A DNA stretch of 64,000 nucleotides from assembly GCF_021184025.1 (NCBI RefSeq), contig NZ_CP036537.1, positions 4,526,001-4,590,000 of the forward strand, in the 5' to 3' direction. The notes under the pieces are model-generated. The model did not search any database. It saw only the letters and a program-made list of their open reading frames with translations, and was not told the DNA's origin. Made by a program: the position numbers and the translations under genes. The stretch's first letter is position 1. Every line of letters starts with the position of its first letter. Positions 9,132 through 17,658 of the stretch are shown in pieces. Source of the stretch: Rhodopseudomonas boonkerdii. Its GTDB lineage: Bacteria; Pseudomonadota; Alphaproteobacteria; Rhizobiales; Xanthobacteraceae.

Positions 9132-9161
9132 GCCTCCGTGACGCCGACACGGAGGCTTTTT
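9132..9161 (+). terminator. Rho-independent terminator after binding protein 3
   Basis: A 9-bp stem GCCTCCGTG / CACGGAGGC is followed by TTTTTC. Its stem sequence differs from those of the other terminators in the array, although its position relative to the gene is the same. Confidence 0.82.
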
Positions 9162-9255
9162 CTTGCTGCCCGATTTACTCGGGTGTTGAATGCGACCAGG
9201 AACCGCAGAGTTCCGTGCCGGCACACGGCAAGACACGTCATCAGGGAGACCCGAA

Positions 9256-10497
9256 ATGCCCGTCATGTATCCGCGTTTGGCCGCGCGTCCGGCTGCCTTC
9301 TCGCTAGCTGTGGCGCTACTTGCTGCCAGCGTTTCCGCTGCGACCGCCCAGAAGAAATACGATACCGGCGCCACCGACACCGAAATCAAGATCGGCAATG
9401 TCGAAGCCTATAGCGGCCCCGCCTCGGCCTATGGCGTCATCGGCAAGACCGAGGAGGCCTATTTCAAGATGATCAACGATCAGGGCGGCATCAATGGTCG
9501 CAAGATCAATTGGATCAGCTACGACGACGCCTATTCGCCGCCCAAGACAGTCGAACAGACCCGCAAGCTGATCGAGAGCGACGAGGTGCTTCTGGTGTTC
9601 AACGCGCTTGGGACGCCGACGCAGACGGCGGTACAGAAGTATCAAAATAGCAAAAAGGTGCCTCAACTCTTCGTCGCCACCGGCGCCAGCAAATGGAACG
9701 ATCCGAAGAACTTCCCGTGGACCATGGGCTTCCAGCCGAGCTACCGGGCCGAGGCGCGGATCTTTGCCAAATACATCCTGAAGAACAAACCGGACGGCAA
9801 GGTCGCCGTGTTCTATGCCAATGACGACTTCGGTAAGGACTATCTTACCGGCCTCAAGGATGTATTCGGCGACAAGGCGTCGAAGATGATCATCATCGAG
9901 GAAAGTTACGAGACATCCGAACCCTCCATCGACAACCACATTGTCAAGATGAAGGACGCCGGCGCGGATGTGCTCGTCAACATCTCGACGCCGAAATTCG
10001 CGGCGCAGGCAATCAAGAAGAGCGCCGAACTCGGCTGGAAGCCCATGCATCTGATGACCGACGTCAGCATCTCCATCGGCGCTGTCATGAAGCCCGCCGG
10101 GCTCGAAGCCTCCGAAGGCGTGTTATCGGCCGGTTATTTGAAGGACGCGTCCGACCCGCAATGGAAAGACGATGCCGGCATGAAGAAGTTCATGGCCTTT
10201 GTGGACAAATATATGCCGGGTGCCAATGTCGCCGACAGCAATTTGCCCTACGGCTATGCCGCCGCGCAGACCATGGTGCAGGTACTGAAGCAATGCGGCG
10301 ACGATCTCACCCGCGAGAACGTCATGAAGCAGGCCGCAAGCCTCAAGGACTTCGCGCCCGATACGTTACTCCCCGGCATCAAAATCAACACGTCGGCCAC
10401 GGACTTCGCCCCGATCGAACAGTCCAAGATGATGCGCTTCAAGAACGGTCAGTGGGAATTCTTCGGCGATGTCATCGGCGCCGAAATCGGCGGCTGA
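9256..10497 (+). CDS. Liv-type periplasmic substrate-binding protein, paralog 4 of 5
   Basis: The ATG at 9256 follows GGGAG at 9244-9248 and gives 413 residues with a signal peptide ending SAATAQ. A further-upstream in-frame start at 9190 lacks a ribosome site. The mature protein begins KKYDTGATDTEIKIGNVEAY. The VEAYSGPASAYG segment replaces the I(M/I)PYSGPA of paralogs 1-3, and the loop FNALGTPTQTAVQKYQNSKK differs from FNPLGTPSNTAIQKYLNAKK. Those local changes in an otherwise conserved fold suggest a shifted ligand preference within the same transporter system. Confidence 0.92.
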   Translation: MPVMYPRLAARPAAFSLAVALLAASVSAATAQKKYDTGATDTEIKIGNVEAYSGPASAYGVIGKTEEAYFKMINDQGGINGRKINWISYDDAYSPPKTVEQTRKLIESDEVLLVFNALGTPTQTAVQKYQNSKKVPQLFVATGASKWNDPKNFPWTMGFQPSYRAEARIFAKYILKNKPDGKVAVFYANDDFGKDYLTGLKDVFGDKASKMIIIEESYETSEPSIDNHIVKMKDAGADVLVNISTPKFAAQAIKKSAELGWKPMHLMTDVSISIGAVMKPAGLEASEGVLSAGYLKDASDPQWKDDAGMKKFMAFVDKYMPGANVADSNLPYGYAAAQTMVQVLKQCGDDLTRENVMKQAASLKDFAPDTLLPGIKINTSATDFAPIEQSKMMRFKNGQWEFFGDVIGAEIGG

Positions 10498-10522
10498 CGC
10501 TTCATTCCATTTGACGGAAAAC

Positions 10523-10556
10523 GAAGGGCTTGCGACCGAAATCTCGCGAGCCCTTC
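10523..10556 (+). terminator. Hairpin after binding protein 4 (weak terminator)
   Basis: GAAGGGCTTGCGA pairs with TCGCGAGCCCTTC over an 8-base loop with one mismatch. The following T-run is poor (TGCGTTTC), so termination is likely partial and paralog 5 may be read through from paralog 4. Confidence 0.6.
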
Positions 10557-10678
10557 TGCGTTTCTGGACGCTTTCCGTTTGAGCCACTGTGCATTCGCGG
10601 TATGACCATATCGCAAGCGCGAAGGATCGCGCTGCGCAAGAACAAGATCTCGCCTTGCAAGCAAGGGAAGGAATTTCA

Positions 10679-11908
10679 ATGTCTGCCACGACCGCGCGGC
10701 TGGTTACGCTTTCGGCCGCCGCCATGCTGTTCGCCGCCTCCGCCAGTCCGTCGCTGGCGCAGAAAAAATACGACACCGGCGCCAGCGACACCGAAATCAA
10801 GCTTGGCAATATCGTGCCGTATAGCGGACCGGCTTCCGCCTATGGCGCCGTCGGCAAGGCGCAGGCCGCGTATTTCAAGATGATCAACGACCAGGGCGGC
10901 ATCAACGGCCGCAAGATCAATTACATCTCCTACGACGACGCCTATTCGCCGCCGAAGGCCGTCGAGCAAACCCGTAAGCTGGTCGAGTCCGATGAGGTGC
11001 TGTTGATCTTCTCGGCGCTCGGCACGCCGTCCAACACCGCGATCCAAAAATATCTCAATGCCAAGAAGGTGCCGCAGCTGTTCCTCGCCACCGGCGCCAC
11101 CAAGTGGAACGATCCGAAGAACTTCCCGTGGACCATGGGCTACCTGCCGAGCTACCAGAGCGAAGGTCGCATCTATGCGCAGTATCTTCTCAAGGAGAAG
11201 CCGGGCGCGAAAGTCGGCGTGCTCTATCAGAACGACGACTTCGGCAAGGACTACCTGAAGGGCCTGAAGGACGGTTTCGGCGACAAGGCCTCAGCGGTCG
11301 TGATCGAGGACAGCTATGAGTTGACCGAACCGACGGTCGATTCGCATATCGTGAAGATCAAGGCGGCCAGTCCGGATGTGGTCGTCATCTTCGCGACGCC
11401 GAAATTCGCAGCGCAGACCATCAAGAAGATCGCCGAACTCGGCTGGAAGCCGACCATGATCGTCCCCGGCGTCAGCGTCTCGGTGGGCCAGGTGCTGAGG
11501 CCAGCCGGCTTCGAGAATGCGCAGGGCCTCATCTCGGCGCACTACGCCAAGGACGCCACCGACCCGCAATGGAAGGACGATCCCGGCATGAAGGCGTATA
11601 AGGAATTCCTCGCCAAATACGTGCCAGATGGCAATCCGGCCGATTCCTCGCTGATGACCGGCTACAACATCGCCGAAACCATGGCGGTCCTGCTCAAGCA
11701 GTGCGGCGACGACCTCACCCGCGCCAATGTGATGAAACAGGCGGCCAACCTGAAGGACGTCCAGCAGTCGACATTGCTGCCCGGCGTCAAGGTTAATACA
11801 TCGCCGACCGATTTCGCGCCCATCGACCAGATGCAGATGATGAGGTTCGAGGGAGAGGCCTGGAAGCTATTCGGAGAGGTGATGAAGGGCGAGGTCGGGA
11901 CGAACTGA
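10679..11908 (+). CDS. Liv-type periplasmic substrate-binding protein, paralog 5 of 5
   Basis: The ATG at 10679, after GGGAAGGA, gives 409 residues with a signal peptide ending SPSLAQ. A start at 10589 is in frame but sits in the spacer with no Shine-Dalgarno. The core matches the array (NIVPYSGPASAYGAVGKAQA, FLATGATKWNDPKNFPW, YQNDDFGKDYLKGLKDGFGD), with differences such as TMIVPGVSVSVGQVLRPAGF in place of ILANVSISVGAVMQPAGF. It is the last of the five co-directional copies; a CCCTCTCCCGC hairpin follows at 11921. Confidence 0.92.
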   Translation: MSATTARLVTLSAAAMLFAASASPSLAQKKYDTGASDTEIKLGNIVPYSGPASAYGAVGKAQAAYFKMINDQGGINGRKINYISYDDAYSPPKAVEQTRKLVESDEVLLIFSALGTPSNTAIQKYLNAKKVPQLFLATGATKWNDPKNFPWTMGYLPSYQSEGRIYAQYLLKEKPGAKVGVLYQNDDFGKDYLKGLKDGFGDKASAVVIEDSYELTEPTVDSHIVKIKAASPDVVVIFATPKFAAQTIKKIAELGWKPTMIVPGVSVSVGQVLRPAGFENAQGLISAHYAKDATDPQWKDDPGMKAYKEFLAKYVPDGNPADSSLMTGYNIAETMAVLLKQCGDDLTRANVMKQAANLKDVQQSTLLPGVKVNTSPTDFAPIDQMQMMRFEGEAWKLFGEVMKGEVGTN

Positions 11909-11920
11909 GGTTCGTTCTGT

Positions 11921-11944
11921 CCCTCTCCCGCTTGCGGGAGAGGG
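11921..11944. repeat. Palindromic repeat, CCCTCTCCCGC family
   Basis: CCCTCTCCCGC-TT-GCGGGAGAGGG is a perfect 11-bp stem 12 bases after the paralog 5 stop codon. Related, longer copies lie at 27593-27749, 46183-46348 and 49341-49472. It may act as a transcript-end hairpin here, but it has no T-run. Confidence 0.75.
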
Positions 11945-11986
11945 AAGCGCTTGCCGCCTCCCTCATTGCCCGGCATAACCCCTGCC

Positions 11987-13267
11987 ATGATCGACAAACG
12001 CCCCCTGCTCCGCGCCATTTTCGATGCCGCTGTCGCTGCAGCGCATCCTGACGTCATTCTCGGTTCCCACCTGCCCGCGCCACCGAAAGGCCGCATCATC
12101 TGCCTCGCCGCCGGCAAGGGCGCGGCCGCCATGGCCGCCGCGGCGGAGAAACACTATCTCGACGATCTCAAGCTCGACCCGGAGCGCCTGACCGGTATCG
12201 CCACCACGCGCCACGGTCATGGCGTGCCGACTCGCCGTATCCGCGTGGTCGAAGCCGGTCACCCCGTCCCCGATGAAGCCGGCCTCAAGGGGGCTGAAGA
12301 TACGCTGGCCCTGGCCGCCACTGCGACCGTCGACGATCTGCTGCTGGTGCTGATCACCGGCGGCGGCTCGGCGAACTGGATCGCCCCTGTCGCCGGCATC
12401 ACTTTCCAGCAGAAGCAACAGGTGACGCGTGCGCTGCTGCGCTCCGGAGCGGTGATCGGCGAGATCAACACCGTCCGCAAACACCTGTCGCGCATCAAGG
12501 GCGGGCGCCTCGCCCGTGCCGGGCAGAAGGCCGAGATCCTCTCGCTCGCGATCTCCGACGTGCCGCATGACGATCCCGCTGTGATTGCCTCCGGCCCTAC
12601 CGTACCGGATACGACGACGCTGGCCGACGCTCGCGCGATCATCGCCAAATACAGGCTGGCGGTAGACGACGCCGTGCGCGCCGCTCTGGACAATCCCGAC
12701 AACGAAAGCGTGAAGCCAAATGACCGGGCCTTCGCCCGCGCGGCCTTCAAGCTGATCGCCCGGCCGAAAGAATCGCTCGATGCCGCGATCAAAGTGGCGC
12801 GCGATGCCGGCTATGAAATCATCGATCTCGGCGCCGATCTCGAGGGTGAAGCCCGCGAGGTCGCGGCCGAGCACGCGAGGATGGCGCTGAAGGCAAAGGC
12901 CGAAGGCCGAAGGCTCGCAATCCTGTCCGGCGGCGAACTCACCGTCACGGTCACCGGCAATGGCCGTGGCGGCCCCAATCAGGAATACGCGTTGGCCCTG
13001 GTGGAGGCCTTCAAGGACACATCAGGCATCGTGGCATTGGCTGGCGATACCGACGGCGCTGACGGCGGTGCCGGCAGCGCAAGCGATCCGGCCGGCGCGC
13101 TGCTCGATGCAAGGACGTTCGAGGCCATGCGGGTGCAAAACCTGGATCCGATCGCATCACTGAAGAACAACGATGCCACGACATTTTTCACGGCCACGGG
13201 CGATCTGCTGCAGACCGGGCCGACGCTGACGAATGTGAATGATGTTCGGGTGATTTTGGTGGGGTGA
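11987..13267 (+). CDS. Glycerate 2-kinase / MOFRL-family protein (GckA/TtuD type)
   Basis: A 426-residue protein from the ATG at 11987; a TTG at 11951 is in frame but lies in the spacer. The N-terminal domain has the conserved CLAAGKGAAAMA segment, then VEAGHPVPDEAGL, LLVLITGGGSANW and SDVPHDDPAVIASGPTVPD. The C-terminal MOFRL domain has LSGGELTVTVTGNGRGGPNQ and ALAGDTDGADG. Family members phosphorylate D-glycerate to 2-phosphoglycerate and were historically named hydroxypyruvate reductase TtuD. It follows the binding-protein array on the same strand, but nothing shows a functional link beyond adjacency. Confidence 0.9.
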   Translation: MIDKRPLLRAIFDAAVAAAHPDVILGSHLPAPPKGRIICLAAGKGAAAMAAAAEKHYLDDLKLDPERLTGIATTRHGHGVPTRRIRVVEAGHPVPDEAGLKGAEDTLALAATATVDDLLLVLITGGGSANWIAPVAGITFQQKQQVTRALLRSGAVIGEINTVRKHLSRIKGGRLARAGQKAEILSLAISDVPHDDPAVIASGPTVPDTTTLADARAIIAKYRLAVDDAVRAALDNPDNESVKPNDRAFARAAFKLIARPKESLDAAIKVARDAGYEIIDLGADLEGEAREVAAEHARMALKAKAEGRRLAILSGGELTVTVTGNGRGGPNQEYALALVEAFKDTSGIVALAGDTDGADGGAGSASDPAGALLDARTFEAMRVQNLDPIASLKNNDATTFFTATGDLLQTGPTLTNVNDVRVILVG

Positions 13268-13339
13268 ATCTCCCCCTCGTTATTCCGAAGACGAATCGAC
13301 GCCGCTGGCGGCGAGCACCCCGGAACGACGAAATACAGA

Positions 13340-13846
13340 CTAAAACTCGTGCGCGATCTTCGCCATCATCCCGAGCAGCGCTTTGTGCTCTCCGGGCCCC
13401 AACAGTTCGATCAGACGCGCTTCATGCCGCGTCGCCACCAGCTTCTTGGCGCGCGCCAGCGTAGCGCGGCCCTTGTCCGTCAGCATCAGCACATGGGAGC
13501 GCCGATCGCTCGGCGAGCGCATGCGCGTCAGCAAATCGCGGCTCTCCAGCCCATCAAGCATCGACACAAAATTCGGACGTAGAATACCCAGCGTGTTGGC
13601 GATCTCGGTCTGATTGCGGCCGGGGTTCTTGTCCAGCAGCAGCAGCACCGAAAATTGCGCCGGCGAAAGCTGCAGCGGCGCCATGGTGCGGTGGAAATCG
13701 TCGAACACCTTCAACTGCGCGCGCTTGATCACATAACCCAGCAACTCGCTGAGTTCCCCCATCTGCAGCGCGGGGCTCTCCTCATCGAAGCCGACCGGCT
13801 CGACAACCTTGGCAGATTGCTGAAGGGGGTTTTTCGACGTCGTCAT
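13340..13846 (-). CDS. MarR family transcriptional regulator
   Basis: 168 residues with a winged helix-turn-helix: QLSPAQFSVLLLLDKNPGRN, QTEIANTLGILRPNFVSMLD and the wing SPSDRRSHVLMLTDKG. MarR proteins are dimeric repressors, often released by aromatic acids or their CoA esters. The gene diverges from the second Liv operon, and the 180-bp gap holds a TTGAG/CTCAA palindrome and an AT-rich 15-mer. That 15-mer is also found before the crotonase (23929) and before dctP (28868), which makes this protein a candidate regulator of the local catabolic genes. Confidence 0.92.
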   Translation of the reverse strand: MTTSKNPLQQSAKVVEPVGFDEESPALQMGELSELLGYVIKRAQLKVFDDFHRTMAPLQLSPAQFSVLLLLDKNPGRNQTEIANTLGILRPNFVSMLDGLESRDLLTRMRSPSDRRSHVLMLTDKGRATLARAKKLVATRHEARLIELLGPGEHKALLGMMAKIAHEF

Positions 13847-13906
13847 TGCTCGCCTTCCGCGAATCCCGGTGGTTTGATGTCACACCCGGTCGAGTTGCGG
13901 CTGGGC

Positions 13907-13921
13907 TTGAGTTATGCTCAA
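13907..13921. promoter_or_regulatory. Candidate MarR operator 1 (TTGAG palindrome)
   Basis: TTGAG-TTATG-CTCAA is a perfect 5-5-5 inverted repeat in the marR/livH intergenic region. Its right half, TATGCTCAA, recurs as TATACTCAA 23 bp further on (13936-13944), about two helical turns away. Confidence 0.5.
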
Positions 13922-13926
13922 TAATC

Positions 13927-13941
13927 GTTATCAAATATACT
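13927..13941 (+). promoter_or_regulatory. Candidate MarR operator 2, shared AT-rich motif copy 1
   Basis: GTTATCAAATATACT matches 12 of 15 bases of GTTATAAAATATAAC, which is found (reverse strand) at 28868-28882 before dctP. A third relative lies at 23929-23943. The overlap with the CTCAA half-site places it within the same regulatory patch between marR and livH. Confidence 0.5.
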
Positions 13942-14029
13942 CAATCTGAGAGCGGGTTCAACCGCCATTGTTGATTGTCCTGCCCCTGTGGTATCCGCCG
14001 CGGCAGGCAATATGGGGGAGCGTTCTGCC

Positions 14030-15070
14030 TTGAATACGACGATCTTGCTGTTCCTGCTTCAGGACGGCATCACCAATGGCGCGGTCTATGCGCTGCTGGG
14101 ACTGGCGCTGGTGCTGGTCTTCGCAGTGACACGCGTGATCCTGATCCCCCAGGGCGAGTTCATCACCTTCGGTGCGCTGACCTATGCCAGCCTCTCGGCC
14201 GGACAGATGCCGGGGACCATCAAGCTCGCGGTGGCGATGGGCGTCGTGGCCTTCGCCTTCGACCTGTTCACTTTCCGCAAGGCCCTGCGCGCCACGCGCG
14301 TGCTGCGCTCGCTGGCGGTGAACATCGTATTTCCGCTCGCTATCTGGGGCGTGATGCTGGCACTCGCCGGCAAGCCTTCCAACATCGCCGTCAACATCGC
14401 GCTGTCGCTGCTGATCGTCGCCGCTATCGGTCTCTATCTCTACCGCATCGCCTATCAGCCGATCGCCCACACCTCGGTGCTCGTGCTGCTGATCGCCTCT
14501 GTGGGCTGCCACCTGGCGCTGCAGGGGTTTGGCCTCGTCTTTTTCGGCGCAGAAGGTCAGCGCGGGCCGGCTCTTTCCACCGATGCCATCACCATCGGCA
14601 CGCTGCGTTTCACCGGTCAGAGCATCGCAGTCTATGCCATCACCGCCGCGCTGATCGTCGGCCTGTGGCTGTTCTTCGGCTACACGCTCTACGGCAAGGC
14701 GTTGCGCGCCACTGCGGTGAACCGGCTCGGCGCCCGCCTGTCAGGCATTCGCACCACGCTGTCCGGTCAGCTCGCCTTCCTGCTCGCCTCGATCATCGGC
14801 GCCATTTCCGGCATCCTGATCGTACCGATCACCACACTCTATTACGACACCGGCTTCCTGATCGGCCTGAAGGGCTTCGTCGCCGCGATCATCGGAGGTC
14901 TCGTCAGCTATCCCCTCACCGCCGCCGCTGCGATCCTGGTCGGGTGCGTCGAGGCGTTTTCCTCATTCTATGCCAGTAATTTCAAGGAGGTCATCGTCTT
15001 CACGCTGATCCTCCCTGTGCTGATCCTTCGCTCGCTTGCCGCACCTGCGGTCGAAGAAGAGAAGGATTAA
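14030..15070 (+). CDS. livH: Branched-chain amino acid-type ABC transporter permease LivH, second system
   Basis: Inner-membrane permease with the LivH pattern GAVYALLGLALVLVFAVTRVILIPQGEF and the loop GGLVSYPLTAAAAILVGCVEAF. Upstream GTG (13988) and ATG (14012) codons are in frame. GGGGGAG at 14013-14019 is ideally placed for the TTG at 14030, giving about 346 residues. It is longer than the first LivH (292), mainly through an extra segment around the THVLRSLAVNIV-like region in the first half. It is the first gene of the second Liv set and diverges from marR. Confidence 0.88.
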   Translation: MNTTILLFLLQDGITNGAVYALLGLALVLVFAVTRVILIPQGEFITFGALTYASLSAGQMPGTIKLAVAMGVVAFAFDLFTFRKALRATRVLRSLAVNIVFPLAIWGVMLALAGKPSNIAVNIALSLLIVAAIGLYLYRIAYQPIAHTSVLVLLIASVGCHLALQGFGLVFFGAEGQRGPALSTDAITIGTLRFTGQSIAVYAITAALIVGLWLFFGYTLYGKALRATAVNRLGARLSGIRTTLSGQLAFLLASIIGAISGILIVPITTLYYDTGFLIGLKGFVAAIIGGLVSYPLTAAAAILVGCVEAFSSFYASNFKEVIVFTLILPVLILRSLAAPAVEEEKD

Positions 15071-15075
15071 GCGCC

Positions 15076-16848
15076 ATGCAATCGCGTCTCCTTCCCATTC
15101 TCGCCTTCGCTGCTCTGATGGCCGCGATCCCGTTCGTACCGGGTGTCCCGCCCTTCTGGATCGTGCTGCTCGACAATATCGGCCTCGCCTCGCTGGTCGC
15201 CATGGGCCTCGTGCTGCTCACCGGCGTCGGCGGCCTCACCTCCTTCGGCCAGGCGGCATTCTGCGGCTTCGGCGCTTACACCACGGCCGTCCTCACAACC
15301 GCCTATGGCGTGTCGCCCTGGCTCACACTGCCGCTGTCGCTGCTGGTCGCCGGTTTCGCGGCGGTTCTGCTCGGCATCATCACCATGCGCCTGTCGGGCC
15401 ACTATCTGCCGCTCGGCACCATCGCCTGGGGCATTAGCCTGTACTACCTGTTCAGCAAGCTGGAATTTCTCGGCCGCAATGACGGCATCTCCGGCATCCC
15501 GCCGCTATCCATCGGCACCTGGAAGATGCTCGATCCCGACACGATCTATTTCCCGATCTGGATCGCGGTCATCCTTTGCGCGATCCTCTCGATGAACCTG
15601 CTCGACTCCCGTACCGGCCGCGCTATCCGCGCGCTGCGTCGTGGCCATGTCGCCGCAGAAGCCTTCGGCGTGCAGACCCCACGCGCCAAGTTGCTGGTTT
15701 TCGTCTATGCTGCGGTACTGGCCGGCCTGTCTGGATGGCTCTATGCGCATTTCCAGCGTGCCGCCAACCCAACCCCATTCGGCGTCCACCTCGGCATCGA
15801 ATATCTGTTCATCGCCGTGGTCGGCGGCGCCGGCTATGTCTGGGGCGGGGTGCTCGGCGCGGCCGTGGTGATCATCCTCAAAGAAGCGTTGCAGAGCTAT
15901 CTGCCGATCTTGTTCGGCGGAAGCGGACAACTCGAAGCCATCGTCTTCGGCATCCTGCTGGTAGCGTTGCTGCAGCTCGCCCCCACCGGCATGTGGCCAT
16001 GGGTGATATCGCTGTTGCCCGCGAAGAACAGCCGCCGACGCCCGGCTCCGGCCGAGGCCCTGCCCGGTCGCGCCGAAAGCCCGCCGGCCGATGGCGTGCT
16101 GTTGCTGGTGGAGAAGGCACGCAAGCAGTTCGGCGGGGTGGTCGCCGTCAATGACGTGTCGTTCCAGGTGAAGTCCCGCGAGATCGTCGCCCTGATCGGC
16201 CCCAACGGCGCCGGCAAGAGCACGACCTTCAATCTCATCACCGGCGTGCTGCCGGCGACGGCGGGCAAGGTCACCGTACGCGGCGAGAGCGTTTCCGGCG
16301 CACCTCCTCAGGAAGTGGTGAAACTCGGGGTCGCCCGCACCTTCCAGCATGTGAAGCTGGTGCCCGACATGACGGTGCTGGAAAACGTCGCCCTTGGCGC
16401 GCATCTGCGCGGAAGCTCGGGCGCCATCGCCAGCATGCTCCGCCTCGACCGCGCCGATGAAGCAAAGCTCCTGGCGGAAGCCGCCAGGCAGATCGAGCGC
16501 GTCGGCCTTGGCGACCAGATGAACCAGCTCGCGGGCTCCCTCTCGCTCGGCCAGCAGCGCATTGTCGAGATCGCGCGCGCACTCTGCGTCGATCCGATGC
16601 TGCTGCTGCTCGACGAGCCTGCCGCCGGTCTGCGCCACATGGAGAAGCAACAACTCGCCGCTCTCCTTCGCCAGCTCCGCGAAGGCGGCATGTCCGTGCT
16701 CCTGGTCGAGCACGACATGGGCTTCGTGATGAATCTCGCCGACCGCATCGTCGTGCTCGATTTCGGCACCAAGATCGCGGAAGGCACGCCCGCCGAGATC
16801 AAAACCAATCCCGACGTGATCAAGGCCTATCTCGGAGCCGTCGCATGA
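15076..16848 (+). CDS. Fused Liv permease-ATPase (LivM-LivG in one chain)
   Basis: A 590-residue fusion. Residues 1 to about 315 are a LivM-type permease with many membrane helices, including GLVLLTGVGGLTSFGQAAFC and GIITMRLSGHYLPLGTIAWG. A basic, proline-rich linker follows (about 316-340, KNSRRRPAPAEALPGRAE). Residues from about 341 are a complete LivG ATPase with Walker A GPNGAGKST near 375, signature LSLGQQR near 489 and Walker B LLLLDEPAAGL near 509. It lies six bases after livH and overlaps livF by ATGA. Single-chain LivM-LivG proteins are known in this bacterial group; here the first Liv system keeps the two separate. Confidence 0.93.
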   Translation: MQSRLLPILAFAALMAAIPFVPGVPPFWIVLLDNIGLASLVAMGLVLLTGVGGLTSFGQAAFCGFGAYTTAVLTTAYGVSPWLTLPLSLLVAGFAAVLLGIITMRLSGHYLPLGTIAWGISLYYLFSKLEFLGRNDGISGIPPLSIGTWKMLDPDTIYFPIWIAVILCAILSMNLLDSRTGRAIRALRRGHVAAEAFGVQTPRAKLLVFVYAAVLAGLSGWLYAHFQRAANPTPFGVHLGIEYLFIAVVGGAGYVWGGVLGAAVVIILKEALQSYLPILFGGSGQLEAIVFGILLVALLQLAPTGMWPWVISLLPAKNSRRRPAPAEALPGRAESPPADGVLLLVEKARKQFGGVVAVNDVSFQVKSREIVALIGPNGAGKSTTFNLITGVLPATAGKVTVRGESVSGAPPQEVVKLGVARTFQHVKLVPDMTVLENVALGAHLRGSSGAIASMLRLDRADEAKLLAEAARQIERVGLGDQMNQLAGSLSLGQQRIVEIARALCVDPMLLLLDEPAAGLRHMEKQQLAALLRQLREGGMSVLLVEHDMGFVMNLADRIVVLDFGTKIAEGTPAEIKTNPDVIKAYLGAVA

Positions 16849-17573
16849 GCGCGCTGCTGACTGTTACCGACGCGCATGTATCCTACGGGAAGGTCGAGGC
16901 CGTGCGCGCCGTCAATCTCGAAGTCCGCGATGGCGAGATCGTCACCATCATTGGCGCCAATGGCGCCGGCAAGACGACGCTGCTGAACGCCACTATGGGC
17001 ATCCTGCCGCTGAAAGGCGGCGTACGGTTTGCCGGCAAGGAGATTTCCAAGCTCGACATCGAGGATCGCGTTGCCGCCGGCCTCAGCCTTGTACCCGAGC
17101 ATCGCGAACTCTTCGCCACGATGAATGTCGAGGACAACCTTCTTCTCGGCGCCTTCCGCATCGATAAGACCACCGCTGCACGTTCCTTCGAGCGCGTCTA
17201 CACCCTGTTCCCGCGCCTGAAGGAGCGCCGCAAGCAACTCGCCGGCACACTCTCCGGCGGCGAGCAGCAGATGCTGGCCATGGGCCGTGCGCTGATGGGC
17301 GCACCGAAGCTGCTGATGCTGGACGAACCCAGCCTCGGTCTCGCGCCGATCATCGTCGCCGATATTTTCCGCATCGTCGGCGAGCTCAAAGCCGCCGGCG
17401 TTGCCGTGCTGCTGGTCGAACAGAATGCGCAGGCCGCATTGAAGATTGCGGACCGTGCCTATGTCATGGAGCTCGGCGAATTCGTGCTCGACGGCAATGC
17501 CAGCGAGATCGCCAGCAACCAGCGCGTGGTGGCGAGCTATCTCGGCTTCCAGCATGGCGCGAGCGCGATTTAA
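16845..17573 (+). CDS. livF: Branched-chain amino acid-type ABC transporter ATPase LivF, second system
   Basis: A 242-residue LivF. It has Walker A GANGAGKTT, signature LSGGEQQ, Walker B LMLDEPSLGLAPIIV and VEQNAQAALKIAD. Its start overlaps the fusion gene as ATGA, so the livH / livMG / livF set is one operon. It converges on the two binding-protein genes on the other strand, separated by a two-way terminator. Confidence 0.94.
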   Translation: MSALLTVTDAHVSYGKVEAVRAVNLEVRDGEIVTIIGANGAGKTTLLNATMGILPLKGGVRFAGKEISKLDIEDRVAAGLSLVPEHRELFATMNVEDNLLLGAFRIDKTTAARSFERVYTLFPRLKERRKQLAGTLSGGEQQMLAMGRALMGAPKLLMLDEPSLGLAPIIVADIFRIVGELKAAGVAVLLVEQNAQAALKIADRAYVMELGEFVLDGNASEIASNQRVVASYLGFQHGASAI

Positions 17574-17606
17574 TACGTGCTCCGCTCTCTCCACTTGCAC
17601 CAACAG

Positions 17607-17636
17607 AAAAGCCGGCGACCTCACGATCGCCGGCTT
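17607..17636. terminator. Bidirectional terminator between livF and the convergent binding proteins
   Basis: AAAGCCGGCGA / TCGCCGGCTTT is a perfect 11-bp arm pair with A-runs on the left and T-runs on the right. It can serve livF on the plus strand and the binding-protein gene that ends at 17659 on the minus strand. Confidence 0.85.
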
Positions 17637-17658
17637 TCGTTTCTCGCATGGTCCCAGC

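Noticed and set aside
7783..9150. A 455-codon open frame on the minus strand over binding protein 3 (similar frames over the other receptors and over 15505-16713).
   Set aside because: The opposite strand has a clear binding protein with signal peptide and ribosome site. These are antisense frames left open by GC-rich third positions and show no motifs.
6469..11908. Pseudogenes among the five receptors.
   Set aside because: All five have intact frames, signal peptides, ribosome sites and full length.
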